Source of the DNA: Branchiostoma floridae
Lineage: Eukaryota > Chordata > Leptocardii > Amphioxiformes > Branchiostomatidae
Direction of reading: 5' to 3'
DNA: 62,000 bases
NCBI RefSeq assembly: GCF_000003815.2
Contig: NC_049997.1
Location: forward strand, 11,832,459 to 11,894,458
The notes beneath the pieces were generated by a model. It had not been told where the DNA came from. It ran no database searches and saw only the letters and a program-made list of their open reading frames with translations. The position numbers were made by a program, and so were the translations under genes. This document shows, piece by piece, positions 1-10,075 of the stretch; the stretch's first letter is position 1, and each line of letters opens with the position of its first letter.

Positions 1-158
1 AGCTTCAAACAAAAACGATAAGTATCGTTATCGGTTATTTCCACGTCAGTGCAGGCACCCTTCACGAGAGATGGGTGAGAAATCTTACTGCTACATTATG
101 TGGGTAATCAGGGTCACTCTATCTACCTTTTGAACCCGGGGGTGCTATCACCATCAAC

Positions 159-404
159 ATGGCTGCCGCGGACCATGTCTGCGCCGTTCGTGCTCATTCC
201 TACCAAAATGAGAGCTATCTGCACGGGTTTCTTGGAAGTGTGGGTGACTTACAGAAGGCTGGAGTACTGCAGGATGTCGTCCTTGAAGTTGAGGGCCGGC
301 GGTTTCCCTGCCATCGGCTTGTTCTGTCCGCGGCCAGCCCCTACTTCAGTGCCATGTTTACAAGTGACATGGCGGAAAGTCGACAGAAGACGGTTGTTTT
401 GCAG
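159..404 (+). CDS. First coding exon of a Kelch-like (KLHL) BTB-domain protein; partial gene
   Basis: The exon encodes 82 residues and then meets a GTAGGG splice donor at 405, leaving phase 0. Residues 38-67 are the start of a BTB/POZ domain: the [20 protein letters not shown] stretch is followed by [11 protein letters not shown], the classic core of KLHL proteins. BTB-Kelch proteins usually dimerise through BTB and act as substrate adaptors for cullin-3 ubiquitin ligases; that role is family knowledge, not visible here. The ATG at 159 is preferred because its context (AACATGG) is good and the preceding N-terminal segment, rich in H, Y and N, fits before the BTB fold. The rest of BTB, BACK and the Kelch repeats are not found downstream on this strand; an assembly gap starts 557 bases later and a triplicated repeat follows. 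The gene may continue beyond the window, be broken by misassembly, or be a truncated duplicate. Confidence 0.82.
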
Positions 405-961
405 GTAGGGTTGGCATGACGTGTGGCTAGAACAGAGTGGAACAGGTTATTTCCAATGATGCCAAAGAACACCAAAACAACGGAAATTCATTGTTTACCT
501 ACGCCAGCAAATGTTAAAGTTTTGCATTGGTGTCCCCCGCTATTACTTAATAACCCCACCCTCCCCACTTACAGCTAACGGGAGGGGGCCATACTTCGAC
601 AGGGGTCCAAAGTTCGACAGGTTTTAAAAATCATTGTTGCGGAGAAATGCATAGATGCCTGCACATGAGAAGTACACTAGCTGTAGACTAAACCTTGTTG
701 TAAATAACTACAAAGGCGGGGTATGTGTCGAAGTTAGCAAGTCCCACAGATAACGATTGAAAAACTTGCACAAGTTTGACGCCTTCCGTGCAAGTTGACG
801 AGCGAACGTATCGAGACCATGGCCCGGGAAACTCTTGAATTATTCTTCACAAAATACGACATGTGAAAAAATATCACCACACATAGAAATGATGTTTCTT
901 AGCCTTCCGAAAAATAATACCTGTGTTCTGTTCTGCCTTTAACTGGCTTGGATAAACGGAG
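405..961 (+). other. Presumed KLHL intron 1 start; no gene seen
   Basis: The donor at 405 opens non-coding, AT-leaning sequence up to the gap. I see no exon with BTB, BACK or Kelch character and no convincing repeat structure. Confidence 0.5.
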
Positions 962-1061
962 NNNNNNNNNNNNNNNNNNNNNNNNNNNNNNNNNNNNNNN
1001 NNNNNNNNNNNNNNNNNNNNNNNNNNNNNNNNNNNNNNNNNNNNNNNNNNNNNNNNNNNNN
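962..1061. other. Assembly gap of exactly 100 N
   Basis: A run of exactly 100 N is the usual placeholder for a gap of unknown size. It ends exactly where copy 1 of the 2.84-kb tandem unit begins, so the number and order of units here, and the distance from the KLHL exon, are uncertain. Confidence 0.98.
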
Positions 1062-2898
1062 TCCGACCGATACCGAAGGTACCCGAAGCTGCGGGCGCCG
1101 AAAGCGCCAGAACGCCAAAAGCCTAACGTAAACTTTCAACATAGAAATTGATAGATTTTCTGCGCTGAAATCTTTTTATTGTGAAAAAGCTGAGGATAAA
1201 AAGACGTCTGTACTATATTTATTGTCAACAGCATGACCTAATTTCAATTTGCAGGCACGGATCATCTAAAAATAAGGCAAACACTCCATTCCCAAACACG
1301 CCTGCACCAGCCTGGCAGCTACCTTGTCATATTTCCTTAATACAAACGGACTGTAGAATAAAGAAAAGTGGTGGGCGTGTCTATATAATGGTGCCCTCAA
1401 CTGGGTTCACTAGATGCTAAAAAGTACATTGATCTAATCTTAAGCTATGTACAAGCTGCCTGGTTGAGTTAGTGTTCATTTCTTTATCAAAATGTGCAAA
1501 ATGCTGTCTTTACAATTTTATTGGAAGTACAAGTAATGTTTTATAAACCAAGAACCGTACAATTGCATCCATCACCTATTCTTTGGTCATTTTTACAGCA
1601 TTTATTATGATTTATAACAGATAAACCAAACCATTGGCATTGGTTGAAATTATAGTCATCCCCTTGGAAACGATAGTCTCACCTGAGAAGACATTATGAA
1701 GTCGAATTTCAGCCATAAACGTTACATATCAGCCAATTTTTTATTCAATTACAATTACAATTGCATATCAAAATGATTGTCAGGCAGGTAAATCTAGCCA
1801 GTGAGGCCCTCTTATACAGATCACTGATCTTGGAGGCTGTGTAAAGTGGTTTCTATCCGTCTGAAAATTCAGTTAAATACCGTTTAAGTAACACGGACCT
1901 GGTTTTTAGATTGTAGCCATATACAAGACAAGAAATTGACCTTTTTTGTGACGTTTTATAATTTCTTTGCCTCTCTAAGGGAAGAAGAAATGATTTTTTA
2001 CGGTGATTTGTAAATTTGTAGCCCATCATGCTTGAAGTTCACATGCAGAGGGTTCAAAGTAATGACTGTAACATACGTTATCGCTGTTAAATGCTATTTG
2101 CGTTATAAATCTGACCTGGTGTAGGAAATTTTCCCACTCTTTTAATGTCTCTACCATTAATTGCACATTTTACTAAGAGTGGGCATAGTGTCGTGTGAAT
2201 CCGGAGAATATATTCCCTGTATAACAAATGTGTTAAAAGGCTTAAACGTTAAATTTGTGACATCTTGCTCAATGCTATGTTATATTCTGGTCAAACGAAT
2301 GTGCTCGAAATAAAAGAAGACAGTGTGAGACTCCATCGTCTTGAAATATGGAAATCGTGTAACATGAACGTACAACCGTGTCGGTAGAAATTCCTCTGGA
2401 TAAAAGCCTAACATAAACTTCCAACATAGAAATTGAGCTTTATTGGAGTTGCAACGGACGCGACTATTACATAGGCCGTCAGTGCTATGTTTTCACGTTG
2501 AGTAAATTTTATGGCGGGGTAATGAATTATTCATGTTGCAGACTCATCCTCATATACCCCTGCCTAATGATGCAAACTGACAAGAACGGTGCCAGAACGA
2601 TATCAGAAATTTAAAAAAAAACAACACAATTTTGAATAGTTTATCAAACTTTATAACATATTCTACAATTTACTAACAACGAGCAAAGCAATGTAAACAG
2701 CATAACATAAAGTAAGGTGAAAGGGCTTTAAGTCTTATAAGCAGATAACGTTTGATTCGATTTAAACTCTACGATGTTTGACTCCTTATTCAAACAGCAT
2801 TTCTAAACAATCCGTTATTGTACACTTTGTGCAAGTTTAAAGCTGAAAACCTATAAGAAATCGTTTTTGTTTGGTACAAATAATGTTGACAAACTTAC

Positions 2899-2974
2899 CT
2901 GATGACGTCTGAGTTACCAACTGAAACAGCGTCAACGCAAGGACTATGCTGTTAACCCGGTCGATGGTTGGCAT
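2899..2974 (-). CDS. Candidate signal-peptide first exon, unit copy 1
   Basis: On the minus strand an ATG at 2974 opens 25 codons, then a G and a strong GTAAGT donor, leaving phase 1. The predicted residues begin MPTIDRVNSI and continue with a hydrophobic core (IVLALTLFQLV) before a TQTSSG stretch. This has the form of a cleavable signal peptide, and a phase-1 junction after the signal peptide is typical of modular secreted proteins. No matching downstream exon was identified on the minus strand of the unit: acceptor-like sites near 1340, 1700 and 1865 lead quickly to stops. The call rests on exon architecture plus conservation in three copies. Confidence 0.42.
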
Positions 2975-3550
2975 TTTTAATGCCCTTCTTTCAATTCTCG
3001 ACCTGAATCAATTTTTTGCAGCTGTAAAAAGGGTTTGCAACATTCTCAAAGAAGTGCGACCTTTTAGTAAGCATTGCCTATAGTTTATCGGTCAGTGCGC
3101 AAGCGTCAAACGATCACGTGATCTGTGGTTCTTTGTTCGAGGATAAACTGACACATTTACAATCGACATTAAATGGACTGAAAACGCAAAGTCGATTTGA
3201 TATAGACAGGGAACCATGTGTGTTTGTAGATGCAGGAATTTCATGTTCTTGCTAAAGCTGAATTAGATTCTTATTACAGTCGAGCACTGTATTGTGAGGT
3301 TAGAATTTCCCATAAAACGCGGAATCGAAGAATGTCACTGACTTCTGCACTGTCACTGATATTTACGCTGTCATGGATCCACCTTTTATTTGGCTTTGTG
3401 TTCCTAACAACAGCAGGCCTGATGTTTCCAACTACACCCAGAGTCGTAAAGAGCTTTTGTACAGAAATGAAATTAATGGTGTGAAAAGTCGGACGTCAGC
3501 AGGTTGCTATGGTCTTCTCCTTTTACGACTCGAATTGTTGTCCTTGACGA

Positions 3551-3554
<4 letters not shown>

Positions 3555-3633
<79 letters not shown>

Positions 3634-3648
3634 TGTGTGTGTGTGTAT
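3555..3648 (+). repeat. (TG)n microsatellite in unit copy 1
   Basis: About 94 bases of TG dinucleotide interrupted by one TTTG and one TATG. It produces artefactual Cys-Val and His-Thr reading frames on the two strands. Confidence 0.98.
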
Positions 3649-5737
3649 TGGGGGAGGGGGGTGATAAGGCATTCTCATGTATGTTTTCCAGGTTTACGTA
3701 CTTCAGAAGGAATAGCATGATATTCCGGGTTCGAAAACGGCAGTTCAAACTGTGACACTTATTTCCTCTAATGCATGGTCGTCATTTGTGCGATTGTTGA
3801 ATCGCCTGTGCTGAACGGCCCTGGTCGGTGTTCCGAGTGTTACTCGAAATTCTAGTACTCGGGATCACACGAGTGGGTGCCGAATGTTCCAACGGCGAAT
3901 TCCTACCGATACCGAAGGTACCCGAAGCTGCGGGCGCCGAAAGCGCCAGAACGCCAAAAGCCTAACGTAAACTTTCAACATAGAAATTGATAGATTTTCT
4001 GCGCTGAAATCTCTTTATTGTGAAAAAGCTGAGGATAAAAAGACGTCTGTACTATATTTATTGTCAACAGCATGACCTAATTTCAATTTGCAGGCACGGA
4101 TCATCTAAAAATAAGGCAAACACTCCATTCCCAAATACGCCTGCACCAGCCTGGCAGCTACCTTGTCATATTTCCTTAATACAAACGGACTGTAGAATAA
4201 AGAAAAGTGGTGGGCGTGTCTATACAATGGTGCCCTCAACTGGGTTCACTAGATGCTAAAAAGTACATTGATCTAATCTTAAGCTATGTACAAGCTGCCT
4301 GGTTGAGTTAGTGTTCATTTCTTTATCAAAATGTGCAAAATGCTGTCTTTACAATTTTATTGGAAGTACAAGTAATGTTTTATAAACCAAGAACCGTACA
4401 ATTGCATCCATCACCTATTCTTTGGTCATTTTTACAGCATTTATTATGATTTATAACAGATAAACCAAACCATTGGCATTGGTTGAAATTATAGTCATCC
4501 CCTTGGAAACGATAGTCTCACCTGAGAAGACATTATGAAGTCGAATTTCAGCCATAAACGTTACATATCAGCCAATTTTTTATTCAATTACAATTACAAT
4601 TGCATATCAAAATGATTGTCAGGCAGGTAAATCTAGCCAGTGAGGCCCTCTTATACAGATCACTGATCTTGGAGGCTGTGTAAAGTGGTTTCTATCCGTC
4701 TGAAAATTCAGTTAAATACCGTTTAAGTAACACGGACCTGGTTTTTAGATTGTAGCCATATACAAGACAAGAAATTGACCTTTTTTGTGACGTTTTATAA
4801 TTTCTTTGCCTCTCTAAGGGAAGAAGAAATGATTTTTTACGGTGATTTGTAAATTTGTAGCCCATCATGCTTGAAGTTCACATGCAGAGGGTTCAAAGTA
4901 ATGACTGTAACATACGTTATTGCTGTTAAATGCTATTTGCGTTATAAATCTGACCTGGTGTAGGAAATTTTCCCACTCTTTTAATGTCTCTACCATTAAT
5001 TGCACATTTTACTAAGAGTGGGCATAGTGTCGTGTGAATCCGGAGAATATATTCCCTGTATAACAAATGTGTTAAAAGGCTTAAACGTTAAATTTGTGAC
5101 ATCTTGCTCAATGCTATGTTATATTCTGGTCAAACGAATGTGCTCGAAATAAAAGAAGACAGTGTGAGACTCCATCGTCTTGAAATATGGAAATCGTGTA
5201 ACATGAACGTACAACCGTGTCGGTAGAAATTCCTCTGGATAAAAGCCTAACATAAACTTCCAACATAGAAATTGAGCTTTATTGGAGTTGCAACGGACGC
5301 GACTATTACATAGGCCGTCAGTGCTATGTTTTCACGTTGAGTAAATTTTATGGCGGGGTAATGAATTATTCATGTTGCAGACTCATCCTCATATACCCCT
5401 GCCTAATGATGCAAACTGACAAGAACGGTGCCAGAACGATATCAGAAATTTAAAAAAAACAAACACAATTTTGAATAGTTTATCAAACTTTATAACATAT
5501 TCTACAATTTACTAACAACGAGCAAAGCAATGTAAACAGCATAACATAAAGTAAGGTGAAAGGGCTTTAAGTCTTATAAGCAGATAACGTTTGATTCGAT
5601 TTAAACTCTACGATGTTTGACTCCTTATTCAAACAGCATTTCTAAACAATCCGTTATTGTACACTTTGTGCAAGTTTAAAGCTGAAAACCTATAAGAAAT
5701 CGTTTTTGTTTGGTACAAATAATGTTGACAAACTTAC

Positions 5738-5813
5738 CTGATGACGTCTGAGTTACCAACTGAAACAGCGTCAACGCAAGGACTATGCTGTTAACCCGGT
5801 CGATGGTTGGCAT
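5738..5813 (-). CDS. Candidate signal-peptide first exon, unit copy 2
   Basis: Identical in structure to the exon in copy 1: ATG at 5813, 25 codons with a hydrophobic core, and a GTAAGT donor in phase 1. The coding bases are unchanged between copies 1 and 2, which is weak evidence of function because the whole unit is nearly identical. Confidence 0.42.
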
Positions 5814-6389
5814 TTTTAATGCCCTTCTTTCAATTCTCGACCTGAATCAATTTTTTGCAGCTGTAAAAAGGGTTTGCAACATTCTCAAAGAAGTGCGACC
5901 TTTTAGTAAGCATTGCCTATGGTTTATCGGTCAGTGCGCAAGCGTCAAACGATCACGTGATCTGTGGTTCTTTGTTCGAGGATAAACTGACACATTTACA
6001 ATCGACATTAAATGGACTGAAAACGCAAAGTCGATTTGATATAGACAGGGAACCATGTGTGTTTGTAGATGCAGGAATTTCATGTTCTTGCTAAAGCTGA
6101 ATTAGATTCTTATTACAGTCGAGCACTGTATTGTGAGGTTGGAATTTCCCATAAAACGCGGAATCGAAGAATGTCACTGACTTCTGCACTGTCACTGATA
6201 TTTACGCTGTCATGGATCCACCTTTTATTTGGCTTTGTGTTCCTAACAACAGCAGGCCTGATGTTTCCAACTACACCCAGAGTCGTAAAGAGCTTTTGTA
6301 CAGAAATGAAATTAATGGTGTGAAAAGTCGGACGTCAGCAGGTTGCTATGGTCTTCTCCTTTTACGACTCGAATTGTTGTCCTTGACGA

Positions 6390-6393
<4 letters not shown>

Positions 6394-6474
<81 letters not shown>

Positions 6475-6488
6475 TGTGTGTGTGTGTA
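6394..6488 (+). repeat. (TG)n microsatellite in unit copy 2
   Basis: The same interrupted TG tract as in copy 1, at the same place in the unit. The position of the TTTG interruption differs, as expected from slippage. Confidence 0.98.
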
Positions 6489-7906
6489 TTGGGGGAGGGG
6501 GGTGATAAGGCATTCTCATGTATGTTTTCCAGGTTTACGTACTTCAGAAGGAATAGCATGATATTCCGGGTTCGAAAACGGCAGTTTAAACTGTGACACT
6601 TATTTCCTCTAATGCATGGTCGTCATTTGTGCGATTGTTGAATCGCCTGTGCTGAACGGCCCTGGTCGGTGTTCCGAGTGTTACTCGAAATTCTAGTACT
6701 CGGGATCACACGAGTGGGTGCCGAATGTTCCAACGGCGAATTCCGACCGATACCGAAGGTACCCGAAGCTGCGGGCGCCGAAAGCGCCAGAACGCCAAAA
6801 GCCTAACGTAAACTTTCAACATAGAAATTGATAGATTTTCTGCGCTGAAATCTCTTTATTGTGAAAAAGCTGAGGATAAAAAGACGTCTGTACTATATTT
6901 ATTGTCAACAGTATGACCTAATTTCAATTTGCAGGCACGGACCATTTAAAAATAAGGCAAACACTCCATTCCCAAATACGCCTGCACCAGCCTGGCAGCT
7001 ACCTTGTCATATTTCCTTAATACAAACGGACTGTAGAATAAAGAAAAGTGGTGGGCGTGTCTATATAATGGTGCCCTCAACTGGGTTCACTACATTGATC
7101 TAATCTTAAGCTATGTACAAGCTGCCTGGTTGAGTTAGTGCTCATTTCTTTATCAAAATGTGCAAAATGCGGTCTTTACAATTTTATTGGAAGTACAAGT
7201 AATGTTTTATAAACCAAGAACCGTAAAATTGCATCTATCACCTATTCTTTGGTCATTTTTACAGCATTTATTATGATTTATAACGGATAAACCAAACCAT
7301 TGGCATTGGTTGAAATTATAGCCATCCCCTTGGAAACGATAGTCTCACCTGAGAAGACATTATGAAGTCGAATTTCAGCCATAAACGTTACATATCAGCC
7401 AATTTTTTCATTCAATTATAATTACATATCAAAATGATTGTCAGGCAGGTAAATCCAGCCAGTGAGGCCCTCTTATACAGATCACTGATCTTGGAGGCTG
7501 TGTAAAGTGGTTTCTATCTGTCTGAAAATTCAGTTAAATACCGTTTAAGTAACACGGACCTGGTTTTTAGATTGTAGCCATATACAAGACAAGAAATTGA
7601 CCTTTTTTGTGACGTTTTATAATTTCTTTGCCTCTCTAAGGGAAGAAGAAATGATTTTTTACGGTGATTTGTAAATTTGTAGCCCATCATTCTTGAAGTT
7701 CACATGCAGAGGGTTCAAAGTAATGACTGTAACATACGTTATCGCTGTTAAATGCTATTTGCGTTATAAATCTGACCTGATGTAGGAAATTTTCCCACTC
7801 TTTTAATCATGTCTCTACCATAAATTGCACATTTTACTAAGAGCGGGCATAGTGCCATGTGAATCCGTAGATATGTTCCCTGTCTAACAAACATGTTAAA
7901 AGGCTT

Positions 7907-8659
7907 TCATTTCATTTCATTTATTTTATTTAGCCAGGTGTGCTCACTCAGGGCGGGCGCCCTGATTTTCAGGAGACCCTGGTACATCAAACTTCACTCC
8001 GACATAAATAGCATATACATGGTCACAAAATAACAACAATGCATGATACAACATAAGTTCTTAACTATGGGAAAGTTCACTAGATTAAAATCAGTCCTTG
8101 TTCAGAATCAGTCCTTTGAACTCCTTTAAACTACTGGAACGCCTCTGCTCTAAGGTAAGTTCATTCCAGAGAGTCGGACCGTAGTGTTGTATGCTGCCTT
8201 TAAACGACTGCACATTACTCTGGGGTATGTGTAGTAAGTGGGGGTCCCAACTTGTGAAGAGCTTCAATGCAGAACGCGTTCTCACTCTCAGAACTGGCGG
8301 AGGCATCCACGAGAACATATGTGATAGGTAGGGAGGTACCGTTTTGTGTATTGACTTAAAAACAGTTACCAGAGTGTTAACTTCTGTCCGGTTTGCCAGT
8401 GGTTGCATGCCTGCATCCTTTAACAAGATTTCTGTTGGTACATGATCCTTGAGTGTTTTGTTAGTGATCATTCTTTCGGCGCGGTTTAGTAACCTGTTCA
8501 ATTTTTGTAGACCTGTCTTGTTGCAGTGCACAAGCGAGGGGAGCCAGGATGTGCCACAGTAGTCAAGATGAGCATACAACAAAGTGTTGCACATGATTTG
8601 TAGAATTTCCTTGTTGACAAACTGTTTCGCACGACTTATGGCACTTAGGCCAGCGAGAA
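7907..8659 (-). mobile_element. 5'-truncated non-LTR retrotransposon (CR1/L2/Jockey-like) inside unit copy 3
   Basis: The insert is absent at the matching point of copies 1 and 2, which read AAAAGGCTTAAACG without interruption. On the minus strand it ends in a short TGAAA repeat tail (7907-7925), as in L2/CR1-type elements that end in microsatellites instead of poly(A). The 3' UTR is about 180 bases. A GCTT at 7903-7906 recurs at 8660-8663 and may be a very short target-site duplication. Only the last part of the reverse transcriptase ORF remains, so it is a dead-on-arrival copy. Confidence 0.85.
8091..8659 (-). pseudogene. Reverse transcriptase C-terminal fragment (LINE ORF2)
   Basis: The frame is open from the insert border to a stop at 8091, with no internal stop. 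It shows the conserved tail of LINE polymerases: a LLYAHLDYCGTSW segment (the thumb-region 'HLDYC..W' motif), an LNRLLNRAERMIT helix, then the late P.YLS, RTRS and LWNELTLEQRRSSSLKEFK motifs close to the stop. The palm catalytic residues and the endonuclease are missing because of 5' truncation. The ATG at 8594 is internal and is not a true start. It is neighbour to nothing functional, being an insertion in a tandem repeat. Confidence 0.85.
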
Positions 8660-9274
8660 GCTTAAACGTTAAGTTTGTGACATTTTGCTCAATGCTATGT
8701 TATATTCTGGTCAAACGAATGTGCTCGAAATAAAAGAAGACAGCGGGAGACTCTATCGTCTTGAAATATGGAAATCGTGTAACATGAACGTACAACCGTG
8801 TCGGTAGAAATTCCTCTGGATAAAAGCCTAACATAAACTTCCAACATAGAAATTGAGCTTTATTGGAGTTGCAACGGACGCGACTATTACATAGGCCGTC
8901 AGTGCTGTGTTTTCACGTTGAGTAAATTCTATGGCGGGGTAATGAATTATTCATATTGCAGATTTATCCTCATGTACCCCTGCCTAATGATGCAAACTGA
9001 CAAGAACGGTGCCAGAACGATATCAGAATGGCAAAAAAAATAGTTTATCGCACTTTATAACATATTCTACAATTTACTAACAACGAACAAAGCAATGCAA
9101 ACAACATAACATAAAGTAAGGTGAAAGGGCTTTTAGTCTTATAAGCAGATATTTGATTTCCTTATTCAAACAGCATTTCTAAACAATCCGTTAGTGTACA
9201 CTATGTGAAAGTTTAAAGCTGAAAACCTATAAGAAATTGTTTTTGTTTGGTACAAATAATGTTGACAAACTTAC

Positions 9275-9350
9275 CTGATGACGTCTGAGTTACCAACTGA
9301 AACAGCGTCCACGCAAGGACTATGCTATTAACACGGTCGATGGTTGGCAT
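9275..9350 (-). CDS. Candidate signal-peptide first exon, unit copy 3
   Basis: The frame, start, length and GTAAGT donor are kept in the most diverged copy, while nearby non-coding sequence has gained indels. One residue of the hydrophobic core changes from Leu to Trp. The reading frame is also open upstream in this copy only, through a clearly non-signal sequence. That the exon stays intact while its surroundings drift is the best support for real coding. Confidence 0.42.
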
Positions 9351-9928
9351 TTTTAATGCCCTTCTTTCGATTCTCGACCTGAACCAAATTTTTTTGCTGC
9401 TGTTAAAAGGGTTTGCAACATTCTCAAAGAAGTGCGGCCTTTTAGTAAGCATTGCCTATGGTTTATCGGTCAGTGCGCAAGCGTCAAACGATCACGTGAT
9501 CTGTGGTTCTTTGTTCGAGGATAAACTGACACATTTACAATCGACATTAAATGGACTGAAAACGCAAAGTCGATTTGATATAGACAGGGAACCATGTGTG
9601 TTTGTAGATGCAGGAATTTCATGTTCTTGCTTAAGCTGAATTAGATTCTTATTACAGTCGAGCACTGTATTGTGAGGTTAGAATTTCCCATAAAACGCGG
9701 AATCGAAGAATGTCACTGACTTCTGCACTGTCACTGATATTTACGCTGTCATGGATCCACCTTTTATTTGGCTTTGTGTTCCTAACAACAGCAGGCCTGA
9801 TGTTTCCAACTACACCCAGAGTCGTAAAGAGCTTTTGTACAGAAATGAAATTAATGGTGTGAAAAGTCGGACGTCAGCAGGTTGCTATGGTCTTCTCCTT
9901 TTACGACTCGAATTGTTGTCCTTGACGA

Positions 9929-9931
<3 letters not shown>

Positions 9932-9999
<68 letters not shown>

Positions 10000-10000
10000 G
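9932..10000 (+). repeat. (TG)n microsatellite in unit copy 3
   Basis: A shorter TG tract with one TTTG interruption; the TATG interruption seen in the other copies is missing. Confidence 0.97.
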
Positions 10001-10075
10001 GGGAAGGGGTTGATAATGCATTCTCATGCATGTTTTCCAGGTTTACATACTGCAGAAAGAATAGCATGATATTCC

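Larger units (their letters stand above)
1062..3900. repeat. Tandem 2.84-kb unit, copy 1
   Basis: It begins at the TCCGACCGATACCGAAGG motif directly after the gap and repeats at 3901 and 6742, giving offsets of 2839 and 2841 bases. Copies 1 and 2 differ at only scattered single bases, for example in the spacer before TTTATTGTG near 1172 and 4013, so their duplication (or an allelic assembly artefact) is recent. The unit is mostly AT-rich and non-coding. It holds a signal-peptide exon candidate on the minus strand near its right third and a (TG)n tract. Confidence 0.93.
3901..6741. repeat. Tandem 2.84-kb unit, copy 2
   Basis: A full-length repeat of the preceding unit with the same internal order: the AT-rich block, the signal-peptide exon candidate (5813..5738), a (TG)n tract and the distal segment ending ACGGCGAATTCC. 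It is nearly identical to copy 1. Confidence 0.93.
6742..10075. repeat. Tandem 2.84-kb unit, copy 3, diverged, interrupted by a LINE and truncated
   Basis: It follows copies 1 and 2 but has more substitutions and small indels, for example a shortened stretch near 7092 and another near 9150. It carries a foreign insert of about 750 bases at 7907-8659. Homology stops near 10075, after the block that follows the (TG)n tract, so about 170 bases of the unit's distal end are missing. This copy is older or less homogenised than the other two. Confidence 0.9.

Noticed and set aside
1181-1420. 79-codon frame repeated in all three tandem units
   Set aside because: Composition is non-coding, the end differs between copies, and no domain is visible.
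3230-3484. 84-codon plus-strand frame with a hydrophobic stretch, repeated at 6069
   Set aside because: It overlaps no splice-compatible structure, is broken in copy 3 and matches no family; the hydrophobic segment alone is not enough.
3373-3755. Cys-Val and His-Thr rich frames, also at 6212-6596 and 9751-10136
   Set aside because: Translations of the (TG)n microsatellites.
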